This document shows positions 32,550 through 40,945 of a DNA stretch of 55,996 nucleotides, piece after piece (the stretch's first letter is position 1; each line of letters begins with the position of its first letter). The stretch is from assembly GCA_019116945.1 (NCBI GenBank), contig DXAR01000148.1:1-55996 (forward strand). The letters are read 5' to 3'. The stretch is from Candidatus Janibacter merdipullorum. Lineage in GTDB: Bacteria; Actinomycetota; Actinomycetes; Actinomycetales; Dermatophilaceae. The notes under the pieces are model-generated. The model was not told where the DNA came from. It did not search any database and saw only the letters and a program-made list of their open reading frames with translations. Made by a program: the position numbers and the translations under genes.

Positions 32550-35231
32550 TCAGGCCCCGATCTCGCGCTCGATGGCCGCGAGGGCGTCCTCGACCCGGCT
32601 GGCGTCCTGGCCGCCACCCTGCGCGAGGTCGTCCTTGCCGCCACCGCCACCGCCGAGGGTCTGCGCGGCGACGCGCACGAGCGCGCCGGCCTTGACCCCC
32701 TTCGCCCGGGCGGCCTCGTTGGTCGCGACGACGACGACCGGCTTGCCCGAGCCGTCCCCGGTGAGGGCGACGACGACGGGCCGCTCCTCGCCGAGCCGGC
32801 CGCGCGTGTCGGTGACCATCCGGCGCAGGTCGTCCCCGCCACCGCCGGCGATGTGCTGACCGATGTAGGTCACGCCGGCGACATCCGTGGCGGCGTCGGT
32901 GAGCGACCCGGCGGAGGCGGCCACCTGCTCGCGGCGGACCTTCTCCAGCTCCTTCTCGGCGTCGCGCAGGCGGGTGATGAGGTCGGAGACTCGCTCGGGG
33001 AGGTCCCCGGCCGGTGCCTTGACGATGTCGGAGAGCTCGGCCACGAGGGCCCGCTCCGTCGCGAGGTGGGCCAGCGCGTTCATCCCGACGAAGGCCTCGA
33101 GGCGGCGCACGCCGGACCCGACGGAGGACTCACCGGTGAGGGTGAGCGCGCCGATCTGGCTCGAGTGGCGGACGTGGGTGCCACCGCAGAGCTCGCGGGA
33201 CCACGGCCCGCCGATCTCGACGACGCGCACCTGCTCGTCGTAGGTCTCGCCGAAGAGGGCCAGCGCGCCCCGCTCCCGGGCCTCCGGCAGGGTCATCCAG
33301 TCCGCGGAGACCGGCAGGTCGTCTCGGACCGCGAGGTTGGCAGCGTGCTCGATCTCCGCGCGGGCGTCGGCCGAGAGCGACTGGTTCCACGCGAAGTCGA
33401 GACGCAGGTAGCCGGGCTTGTTGTAAGAGCCGGACTGGAGGGCGGACGGGCCGAGGACCTGACGCAGCGCCGCGTGCACGACGTGCGTGCCCGAGTGCGC
33501 CTGGCAGGCGTCGATGCGCCACTGCGGGTCGACCTCGGCGGAGGCCTCGGAGCCGACCCGGACGGGCCCGTCGGCGACCTCGACGGTGTGGACGACGAGC
33601 CCCTTGACCGGGCGCTGGACGTCGCGGACGAGCAGGCGGGTGCCGTCGGCGACGATGACCCCCGAGTCGGCGATCTGACCACCGGACTCCGCGTAGAAGC
33701 TCGTCCGGTCGAGCACGACCTGACCGGTCTGCCCCGGCTCGAGCTCCTCGACGCGGGCGCCGTCACGCACGAGGCCGACGATCGACCCGGTCGTCGTCAG
33801 CTCCTCGTAGGCGCGCCAGTCGGTGGCGCCGAGGGAGCGCAGCTCCTTCCACACCTCGGTGGTGGCCTGGCCCCCCTTCTTCGCCTTCGCGTCGGCCTTG
33901 GCCCGCTGCCGCTGCTCGTCCATGAGCCGGACGAAGCCCTCACGGTCGACCTTGAGCCCCTGCTCGGCGGCCATCTCGAGGGTGAGGTCGATGGGGAAGC
34001 CATAGGTGTCGTGGAGGGAGAAGGCCTGCTCCCCCGCGAGGGTGTCGCCCCCGCCCTGCTTCGTCTTCGCCACCGCGCTGTCGAGGATCGTCGTCCCCTG
34101 GGCGAGGGTGCGGCGGAAGGCCTGCTCCTCGGCGTAGGCGATCTGCGCGATCCGGTCGAAGCCGGTCGTCAGCTCCGGGTAGGACCCGCTCATCCGCTCG
34201 ATCGAGACGGGCAGCAGGTGCGGCAGCGCCGGCTCCTCGTAGCCGAGCAGCCGCATCGCGCGGACGGCCCGGCGCAGCATGCGTCGCAGGACGTAGCCAC
34301 GGCCCTCGTTGCCCGGCGTGACCCCGTCTCCGATGAGCATGAGCGAGGAGCGGACGTGGTCGGCGACGACCCGCAGGTGGACGTCGTCGGGGTGGGAGGC
34401 GCCGGCGGTCTGGCCGGAGGAGGCGCCGTAGCTGCGCCCGGTCATCTCCGCGGCCTTCTCGAGGACGGGGTAGACCTCGTCGATCTCGTACATGTTGTCG
34501 ACGCCCTGGAGGATGCTCGCAATGCGCTCCAGGCCCATCCCGGTGTCGACGCTCTGCGCCGGGAGCGGGCCGGCGACGTCGAAGTCCTCCTTGGACCGCA
34601 CCGCCGACAGCTCGAACTGCATGAAGACGAGGTTCCATATCTCCATGAAGCGGTCCTCGTCGACCTCGGGACCACCGTCGACCCCGTACTCCTCGCCGCG
34701 GTCGTAGAAGATCTCGCTGCACGGGCCGCCCGGGCCGGGGACGCCCATGTGCCAGTAGTTGTCGGACTTGCCGCGGCGCACGATCCGCTCGGCCGGGATC
34801 GAGGTGATCTCGAGCCACAGCTGCTCGGCCTCGTCGTCGTCCTCGTAGACCGTCGCCCACAGCCGGTCAGGGGCGAGCCCGTAGCCGCCCTCGTCCTGGC
34901 TCGTCGTCAGCAGCTCCCAGGCGAAGGCGATGGCATCGCGCTTGAAGTAATCGCCGAAGGAGAAGTTGCCGTTCATCTGGAAGAAGGTGCCGTGGCGCGA
35001 GGTCTTGCCGACCTCGTCGATGTCACCGGTGCGCACGCACTTCTGCACGCTCGTGGCGCGGTCCCATGGAGCGCTCTCCTGCCCGGAGAAGTACGGCTTG
35101 AAGGGCACCATGCCGGCGTTGACGAAGAGGAGGGTCGGGTCCTCGTGGATGAGCGGGGCGGAGGGGACGACCGTGTGCCCCTTGCTCTCGAAGAAGCTCA
35201 GCCAGCGGCGCCGGATCTCGGCAGTTTCCAT
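32550..35231 (-). CDS. alaS: Alanine-tRNA ligase
   Basis: Charges tRNA-Ala and edits mischarged Ser/Gly. The class II catalytic core opens METAEIRRRWLSFFESKGH. The editing domain has the zinc ligands SGTHVVHAAL and CGGTHVRHSS, and the C-terminal oligomerisation domain follows (GGGGDDLRRMV, DDLAQGGGQDA). I prefer ATG 35231 to the in-frame GTG at 35252 because family members begin METAEI. 893 residues, full length. Upstream is a 180-bp region with a -10 box and a small ORF. Confidence 0.96.
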   Translation of the reverse strand: METAEIRRRWLSFFESKGHTVVPSAPLIHEDPTLLFVNAGMVPFKPYFSGQESAPWDRATSVQKCVRTGDIDEVGKTSRHGTFFQMNGNFSFGDYFKRDAIAFAWELLTTSQDEGGYGLAPDRLWATVYEDDDEAEQLWLEITSIPAERIVRRGKSDNYWHMGVPGPGGPCSEIFYDRGEEYGVDGGPEVDEDRFMEIWNLVFMQFELSAVRSKEDFDVAGPLPAQSVDTGMGLERIASILQGVDNMYEIDEVYPVLEKAAEMTGRSYGASSGQTAGASHPDDVHLRVVADHVRSSLMLIGDGVTPGNEGRGYVLRRMLRRAVRAMRLLGYEEPALPHLLPVSIERMSGSYPELTTGFDRIAQIAYAEEQAFRRTLAQGTTILDSAVAKTKQGGGDTLAGEQAFSLHDTYGFPIDLTLEMAAEQGLKVDREGFVRLMDEQRQRAKADAKAKKGGQATTEVWKELRSLGATDWRAYEELTTTGSIVGLVRDGARVEELEPGQTGQVVLDRTSFYAESGGQIADSGVIVADGTRLLVRDVQRPVKGLVVHTVEVADGPVRVGSEASAEVDPQWRIDACQAHSGTHVVHAALRQVLGPSALQSGSYNKPGYLRLDFAWNQSLSADARAEIEHAANLAVRDDLPVSADWMTLPEARERGALALFGETYDEQVRVVEIGGPWSRELCGGTHVRHSSQIGALTLTGESSVGSGVRRLEAFVGMNALAHLATERALVAELSDIVKAPAGDLPERVSDLITRLRDAEKELEKVRREQVAASAGSLTDAATDVAGVTYIGQHIAGGGGDDLRRMVTDTRGRLGEERPVVVALTGDGSGKPVVVVATNEAARAKGVKAGALVRVAAQTLGGGGGGKDDLAQGGGQDASRVEDALAAIEREIGA

Positions 35232-35301
35232 GGGTGTCTCGTGTCCAATCACGGGGGGTGCGGGTGGGTCTCGGGCAGGAGCGAAGGGGGCGACCGGCGC
35301 G

Positions 35302-35373
35302 TCAGGCGCGGGCCGACCCCGAGATAGCTCGCCGCGCGGTGATCCGCCACGGCCGCCCGAGAGGCACGGTCAT
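35302..35373 (-). CDS. Hypothetical 23-residue leaderless ORF upstream of alaS
   Basis: Reads MTVPLGRPWRITARRAISGS then ARA and a TGA stop, with six Arg in 23 residues. The ATG lies 7 nt after a TAAGGT -10 box, so it would be the first codon of a leaderless message, and the stop is 70 nt before alaS. I know of no homologue. It could be a leader peptide that tunes alaS, a short functional peptide, or chance. Confidence 0.35.
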   Translation of the reverse strand: MTVPLGRPWRITARRAISGSARA

Positions 35374-35380
35374 GCCCCAC

Positions 35381-35386
35381 ACCTTA
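35381..35386 (-). promoter_or_regulatory. -10 box (TAAGGT) of the alaS operon
   Basis: The best -10 match in the gap between alaS and the HNH remnant. It implies a transcript start near 35373 and a leader of about 140 nt before alaS. No T-box features are seen in this leader. Confidence 0.45.
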
Positions 35387-35413
35387 CTCGGGCCCGAGCG
35401 GGCCGCCCGCCGA

Positions 35414-36425
35414 TCACCCCGTGTCGAGGTACTCCACGGGCTCCGGGTCTGCGGTGAACACCTCCTGCACCGGGGGCGCGGGGCTGCGGTGACGATGCCC
35501 GGTGGGGGTCACGGTCTCGATGTCCGGTGCCTGCCCTTCGCCCACCGCGCGGGCCCGCCAGCCGGGGCGCGCCTTGGTCTGGTTGTGCCGGGCGCACAGG
35601 CCCTGGCCGTTGCCGGCGCTGGTCCGGCCGCCGAGGGCCACGGCGATGACGTGGTCGTCGTGGCGGATCGGCGCATCGCAGAAGGGGAAGCGGCAGACCC
35701 CGTCCCGGGCGCGCAGGAGTCGACGCACGGCGGCCGGGAAGTGCCGTCGGTGGGGATCGACGGCGACCACGCGCCCCGCCGGGTCGGTGAAGATCCGGCG
35801 CAGCCACGTCCGCGGCCCCGACCGGTCCTCCTCACGGTCGCCGCGGGCGTCGCGGTCGCCGCCGGTATCGCGGGTGCCGCCGGCCTCCTCGCCCCGGCCG
35901 AGGACCAGCTCACGCGCGAGGGCGGCGGGAAGGGGGCCGTGTCCGGGCAGGGTGGCCGGATGTCTCCGGTCCCCAGCAGGGCCTCCGGGTCCATAACGAG
36001 CTGCACCTCGACGGGCACCTCGTCGGCACACCTCTGGCCGGTGAGCCGCTCGACGAAGAGGTCCGTCATGAGCTGGCCGAGGCCGCGGTCATCACCGGCT
36101 GCCTTGATCGCCTCCGCGTCCCGACGCAGCGCGGCCCAGGCGGCGACGCCCTGCTCCACGGGGAGCAGGCCGGTCACGCAGGCCATCGTGTCCGGCTGGG
36201 GTCGGGATCGTCACCCGAGGGTCGGCCCTCGCCCGGGTCCGGCGGCGTACCGCCGCCTCCGGGTCGATGCTCTGGGCGAGGCTGCGAGCCGCTCGCTCGA
36301 TCTGGCGCGGCGTCATCGTCCCGAGGCGCCCGTCGAGCTCGCCATCGACCTGCAGGGCCTCATCCGGGAGCTCACCGAGGTCTGGGCCGATGTCGAGGTC
36401 ACGCCGCCGGAGGGCACCCGGCCGG
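35414..36425 (-). pseudogene. Decayed DUF222 / HNH endonuclease gene
   Basis: Remnant of the large actinobacterial DUF222-HNH family, spread over three frames. The 5'-most piece (about 36205-36425) reads VDGELDGRLGTMTPRQIERA and AQSIDPEAAVRRR. After a frameshift near 36195-36205 it continues MACVTGLLPVEQGVAAWAAL ... GLGQLMTDLFVERLTGQ. After a second near 35955-35965 it reads TWLRRIFTDPAGRVVAVDPH and the HNH domain CRFPFCDAPIRHDDHVI ... LCARHNQTK. The N-terminal part before the Pro-Arg-Gln region is missing, because rarA's 3' end lies there. Truncation plus two frameshifts makes it a pseudogene unless the shifts are sequencing errors. Confidence 0.8.
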
Positions 36426-36447
36426 ACTGATGGGACCAGCAGTCGTG

Positions 36448-37863
36448 CTACCGGCCCCGGAGCCTCCCCTTGAGCCAGGTCCACCGCTCCTGCAGCCGCG
36501 CCTCGAAGCCGCGGTCCGTCGGTCGGTAGTAGGACCGGTCCGCCAGCTCGGCGTGCAGGTCGTCGGGCAGGTACTGCTGGGCCGCCACGGCATCGGGCTG
36601 GTCGTGGGCGTAGACGTAGCCCTCGACCTTCGCTCCCCCACTGGCGCCGGCGGCACGGTCGGAGGCCTGGGTGTAGCCGCTCCCCCGCAGGTGCGGCGGC
36701 ACCGCCTGCACCTTGCCGGCCCGCACGTCGGCGATCGCCTCGTTGATCCCGACGTAGGCGGCATTGGACTTCGGCGCGAGCGCGTTGTGCACGACGGCCT
36801 GCGCGAGGATGATCCGCGCCTCCGGCATGCCGATCTGGGCGACCGCGTGCATCGCGGCGACCGCCGTCTGGAGCGCGGTCGGGTCACCCAGCCCGACGTC
36901 CTCGGAGGCGAGGATGACGATGCGCCGGGCGATGAAGCGCGGGTCCTCCCCCGCCTCGAGCTGCCGGGCGAGGTAGTGCAGGGCGGCGTCGACGTCGGAC
37001 CCGCGCATCGACTTGATGAAGGCGGACGCGACGTCGTAGTGCTGGTCGCCGGTGCGGTCGTAGCGCACCGCGGCGCGGGCGACCGCCTGCTCGACGTGGG
37101 CCAGGGTGAGCGGCGTGCGCTCCGGGGCGTCGGAGCCGAAGGGGACGTCCCCGTCGGCGACGCCGGCGGCCGCCTCGAGCGAGGTCAGGGCCCGGCGGGC
37201 GTCCCCACCGGCGATGGCGACGAGGTGGTCCCGCGCCTCGTCGTCGAGGTCATAGCCCCCGGCCAGCCCTCGCTCGTCGGTGAGCGCGGCGTCGATGACC
37301 TCACCGACCTCCTCGCGCGTCAGCGACTCCAGCGTCACGAGGATCGAGCGCGACAGCAGCGGGGCGATGACCGAGAAAGAGGGGTTCTCCGTCGTCGCGG
37401 CGACGAGGACGACCTCGCGGTTCTCGACCCCGGGCAGCAGCGCATCCTGCTGGGCCTTGGAGAAGCGGTGGATCTCGTCCAGGAAGAGGACCGTCTGGCG
37501 GCCGTACATGGACCGGTTCGTCGAGGCCCGCTCCATGACCGCCCGGACGTCCTTGACCCCGGCGGTCACCGCGGACAGCTGGACGAAGTCGCGGTCCGCG
37601 GCGGTGGCGACGAGGTGGGCCAGCGTCGTCTTGCCCGTTCCGGGCGGGCCCCAGAGGATCGCCGACATCGGCCCGGTGACGGCGCTGACGCTGCCCTCGA
37701 CGAGCCGCCTCAGCGGGGAGCCCTGGCGGAGCACCTCCGACTGGCCACGGACCTCGTCGAGGCTGCGCGGGCGCATCCGCACCGCGAGCGGGGCATTGAG
37801 GTCCGCACCGGCCGCCCCCTCGGACGGGTCGTCGGTGGAGCCGAAGAGATCGATGGAGACCAC
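36448..37863 (-). CDS. rarA: Replication-associated recombination protein A (MgsA/RarA family AAA+ ATPase)
   Basis: AAA+ ATPase related to clamp loaders that acts at stalled replication forks. Visible: [17 protein letters not shown], Walker [11 protein letters not shown], Walker [19 protein letters not shown], sensor 1 AATTENPSF, and the C-terminal tetramerisation region [18 protein letters not shown] and [20 protein letters not shown]. 471 residues. The GTG start at 37863 has TAGCGT 6 nt upstream. In actinobacteria rarA normally lies between aspS and alaS, as it roughly does here. Confidence 0.94.
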   Translation of the reverse strand: MVSIDLFGSTDDPSEGAAGADLNAPLAVRMRPRSLDEVRGQSEVLRQGSPLRRLVEGSVSAVTGPMSAILWGPPGTGKTTLAHLVATAADRDFVQLSAVTAGVKDVRAVMERASTNRSMYGRQTVLFLDEIHRFSKAQQDALLPGVENREVVLVAATTENPSFSVIAPLLSRSILVTLESLTREEVGEVIDAALTDERGLAGGYDLDDEARDHLVAIAGGDARRALTSLEAAAGVADGDVPFGSDAPERTPLTLAHVEQAVARAAVRYDRTGDQHYDVASAFIKSMRGSDVDAALHYLARQLEAGEDPRFIARRIVILASEDVGLGDPTALQTAVAAMHAVAQIGMPEARIILAQAVVHNALAPKSNAAYVGINEAIADVRAGKVQAVPPHLRGSGYTQASDRAAGASGGAKVEGYVYAHDQPDAVAAQQYLPDDLHAELADRSYYRPTDRGFEARLQERWTWLKGRLRGR

Positions 37864-37869
37864 GCCTGC

Positions 37870-37875
37870 ACGCTA
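37870..37875 (-). promoter_or_regulatory. -10 box (TAGCGT) of rarA
   Basis: TAGCGT on the minus strand is separated from the rarA GTG by exactly 6 nt with no Shine-Dalgarno sequence, predicting a leaderless transcript. The 62-bp region is shared with the divergent MMPL gene. Confidence 0.45.
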
Positions 37876-37925
37876 TCCCGCATCGCCGACTGGTCGGGGA
37901 CGGCCTTGAGCGGGCTGGTGGCACC

Positions 37926-40160
37926 ATGTCCCGGGTGAGCAGACACACCCCCGCAGCGCGCCCGCTGCTGCACCGGTGGGGTACGCACGTGGGGCGTCAC
38001 CCCGTCGTGGTCGTCCTCGCGTGGGTCGTACTCTCCGTCGCGGCGCTCGCGCTGGCCCTGGGTGGGGTCACCGGCAAGGGCCTCTTCGACGACCTGTCGA
38101 GCGGCGACATCACCGCGCCGGGCGAGGCGGAGGATGCCCGCGACCTGCTGGGCGAGGCGGGAGGCGGGGACTTCGCCTCCGACACCCTCATCGTCGAGGG
38201 CTCCCCCGCGACCAACCTCCTCGTGCGACGGCAGGTCGGGCTCGCCATCGAGCGGATCCACGAGACGGACGGCGTCGCCTCGGTCGTCAACCCCGTCGTC
38301 GCCGAGGGCGGCGTGGAGAGCCCGCGGGTCGCTCCCCTCGTCCGGGACGAAGGGGGCGACCGCTACGGCTTCGTCACCGTCGTCGAGTACGAGGAGGACC
38401 TCGACGACGCGGCGCTCGAGGAGGCCCAGCGCCAGGTCTCCGTCCAGCTCGGCGAGATCGTCACCGCCTCCCAGGCCACCGACAGCAGCCGCGGCAGCGT
38501 GCAGATGCTCGTCGACGAGGTCGTGGACCAGGTGAGCCGCGACCTCACCGTCGGAGAGGGCCTCGCCCTCCCGGTGACCTTCGTCGTCATGGTCCTCATC
38601 TTCGGTGGCTTCCTCGCCGCGGGGATCCCCTTGGCCGGGGCCCTCGCCTCGATCACCGGTGCGTTGGCGATGCTGTGGGGCTTCGCCCACGTCATCGACC
38701 TCGACGCGACCGTCGTCAACATCGTCACCGTGCTCGGGCTCGGGCTGTGCATCGACTACGGGCTCCTCGTCGTCTCCCGCTTCCGGGAGGAGATCGCCGA
38801 CACCCTCGACGGGGCGCCCCTCGGCCGCGACCGGCACTCCCGCCTCCTCGTCATCGAGGCCACCGGGCGCACCCTCGACCGGGCCGGACGCACCGTCGTC
38901 TTCTCCGCCGTGACCGTGGCCATCGCGCTCTCCGGGCTCTTCTTCTTCCCGGCGACCTTCATGCGCGCCTCGGGTGCCGCCGGCGTGTCCGTCGTCGTCC
39001 TCTGCCTCGCCGTGGCCACGACCCTCGTCCCGGCCCTGTGCTCCCTCTTCGCCCATCGGCTGCTCCGCCGGGGCACCGAGCGCAGCAGCGACACCGGCCT
39101 CTTCTCCCGCCTCGCCGCCCTCGTCCAGAAGGCGCCGTGGGCGGTGATCCTCGTCGTCCTCATGGCGCTCGTCGCGATGGCGGTGCCGGCGACGCGCATG
39201 GAGGTCACCTCCTCGGGCACCGAGCTCCTGCCCGTCGGCAGCGAGCAGCGGACCTTCTTCGACGAGCTCGCGGACGACTACCCCGAGCTGGCCACCCCGG
39301 ACGTCCAGGTCGTCACCACCGCGGGCGAAGGGGAGGTTCGCGCCTGGGCCGAGGGGCCGGCCACGAAGCTGCCGCACGTGGAGTCCACCGAGGTCACCGA
39401 GGTCGGCACCGCCGACGACGACAGCACGGTGCGGACGGTCGACCTGCGCACCGATGCGGGAGCCCTCGGCGACGGGACCCGTGAGCTCGTCGACCACGTC
39501 CGGGCGGAGCGGCCCCCCTTCGCGGCCCTCGTCGGCGGTCAGGCGGCCGGTCTCGACGACTTCATCGAGACCCTCGTCGACCGTGCTCCGTGGGCGGTCG
39601 GGACGGTGGTCCTCGCGACCTTCGTCCTCCTCTTCCTCATGACCGGGTCGGTCGTCGTCCCCATCAAGGCCCTCCTCATGAACATCGTCTCGCTCGGCGC
39701 CTCCCTCGGTGTGCTCGTCTGGGTCTTCCAGGACGGCCACCTCTCCGGGCTGCTCGCCTTCGACTCCGTCGGTGCGGTCGAGGTGTCGATCCCGGTCCTC
39801 GTCCTCGCCTTCGCCTTCGGCCTGTCGATGGACTACGAGGTCTTCCTCCTCTCCCGGGTCGTCGAGCTCCACGAGCAGGGGCACGACACCGACACAGCCG
39901 TACGGCTCGGCCTCCAGCGCTCCGGGCGGATCATCACGAGCGCGGCCCTGCTCATGGTCATCGTCTTCTCCGGCTTCGTCATCGCGCAGATCCTCGCCGT
40001 GAAGCAGACCGGGGTCGCCCTCATCGTCGCCATCATCATCGACGCGACTCTCGTGCGCATGCTCCTCGTCCCCGCGACGATGTCGGTCCTCGGCGAGTGG
40101 AACTGGTGGGCCCCTCGCTGGATGAAGGGCCTCCACGCCCGCTTCGGGATCACCGAATGA
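37926..40160 (+). CDS. MMPL/RND family transporter
   Basis: Proton-driven exporter of the MMPL branch of the RND superfamily. A transmembrane helix at residues 27-46 (VVVVLAWVVLSVAALALALG) is followed by a large extracytoplasmic domain, then five helices (FVVMVLIFGGFLAAGIPLAG onward); this pattern repeats in the second half. The conserved charged motif CIDYGLLVVSRFREE and its second-half counterpart SMDYEVFLLSRVVELHEQG are present. 744 residues, full length for the short MMPL type. Relatives move lipids or drugs; the substrate here is unknown. It overlaps the following GNAT gene by 4 nt. Confidence 0.9.
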   Translation: MSRVSRHTPAARPLLHRWGTHVGRHPVVVVLAWVVLSVAALALALGGVTGKGLFDDLSSGDITAPGEAEDARDLLGEAGGGDFASDTLIVEGSPATNLLVRRQVGLAIERIHETDGVASVVNPVVAEGGVESPRVAPLVRDEGGDRYGFVTVVEYEEDLDDAALEEAQRQVSVQLGEIVTASQATDSSRGSVQMLVDEVVDQVSRDLTVGEGLALPVTFVVMVLIFGGFLAAGIPLAGALASITGALAMLWGFAHVIDLDATVVNIVTVLGLGLCIDYGLLVVSRFREEIADTLDGAPLGRDRHSRLLVIEATGRTLDRAGRTVVFSAVTVAIALSGLFFFPATFMRASGAAGVSVVVLCLAVATTLVPALCSLFAHRLLRRGTERSSDTGLFSRLAALVQKAPWAVILVVLMALVAMAVPATRMEVTSSGTELLPVGSEQRTFFDELADDYPELATPDVQVVTTAGEGEVRAWAEGPATKLPHVESTEVTEVGTADDDSTVRTVDLRTDAGALGDGTRELVDHVRAERPPFAALVGGQAAGLDDFIETLVDRAPWAVGTVVLATFVLLFLMTGSVVVPIKALLMNIVSLGASLGVLVWVFQDGHLSGLLAFDSVGAVEVSIPVLVLAFAFGLSMDYEVFLLSRVVELHEQGHDTDTAVRLGLQRSGRIITSAALLMVIVFSGFVIAQILAVKQTGVALIVAIIIDATLVRMLLVPATMSVLGEWNWWAPRWMKGLHARFGITE

Positions 40161-40945
40161 CGCCCGTAGAGATCTCCATGCCGGAGCTCCTCAGCTGGAC
40201 CGGCGGCTCCCCCGTCATCCGTGCCGAGGCGCCCACGACGGTGGGCCAGCCCGCCCTCGGCCTACGCCGCGGCCGTGCCTGGGCCGTCGCCTTCGTCCGC
40301 CCGACCCACACCCACGGGGACAACCTCATGCTCCACGCGGGCGACGACAGCGACGAGGTGCTGTCCCCGGCTGCGGCAGCCCTCCTCGAGGAGCTCGTCG
40401 CCGCTCCCCCCTTCGCCGCCTGGGTGGGCACGGCGAGGGCGAAGGGGGTCACCGGGGTCTCCCTGCCCCGCACCCTCGAGCACCTCGGCGGGCTGCTCGG
40501 CGTGGAGGGTGGCCGGTGGGAGTGGATGTGGACCACGGAGCCGCCGGCCGGTGACGCGGCCGATGTCCTCGAGCTCTCTCCGGGCTCCCGCGACGAGCTC
40601 GTGGCCTTCCTCGACGAGCACAACCCGCGGACCGACGGTCGGCCCTTCGCCCGGCTCGAGCAGCGATGGGTCGGCATCCGCGATGGCCGGGGGGCCCTCC
40701 TGGGGACGGGCTGCTGCGAGATCGAGCACTCCGGCGCCCCCGTCCTCGCCGGCATCACGGTCACCCCCGCGGCGCGCGGCCGGGGCCTCGGTCGGGCGAT
40801 CACCGCCGAGCTGACCCGTGGTGCCATCGCGGCCCACGGGTGGTCCACACTCGGGATGTACTCCCACAACGACATCGCCCGTGGGCTGTACCTCGATCTG
40901 GGCTACCGGATGGCGGCCCGATGGACGAGCGGGAGGATGACGTGA
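40157..40945 (+). CDS. GNAT family N-acetyltransferase
   Basis: Acetyl-CoA dependent acetyltransferase. The acetyl-CoA motif A is VTPAARGRGLGRAI at residues 202-215, followed by GMYSHNDIARGLYLDLGYRM, which is motif B and the C-terminal fold. The first roughly 150 residues form a divergent domain, as in two-domain GNATs. 262 residues, start ATG 40157, coupled by ATGA to the MMPL gene and by GTGA to the FUSC gene. Position between two transport genes suggests it acts on a transported or toxic compound, but that is inference. Confidence 0.85.
   Translation: MTPVEISMPELLSWTGGSPVIRAEAPTTVGQPALGLRRGRAWAVAFVRPTHTHGDNLMLHAGDDSDEVLSPAAAALLEELVAAPPFAAWVGTARAKGVTGVSLPRTLEHLGGLLGVEGGRWEWMWTTEPPAGDAADVLELSPGSRDELVAFLDEHNPRTDGRPFARLEQRWVGIRDGRGALLGTGCCEIEHSGAPVLAGITVTPAARGRGLGRAITAELTRGAIAAHGWSTLGMYSHNDIARGLYLDLGYRMAARWTSGRMT

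Noticed and set aside
32313-35327. A 1004-codon open frame antisense to alaS, and similar long ones opposite carB, pyrC and recN
   Set aside because: Very high GC removes stop codons from shadow frames. These translations are low-complexity Arg/Gly/Leu/Glu runs without family motifs, while the opposite strand encodes complete known enzymes.
35232-35413. T-box riboswitch upstream of alaS
   Set aside because: No T-box consensus, specifier-like stem or antiterminator could be recognised in the 180-bp region.
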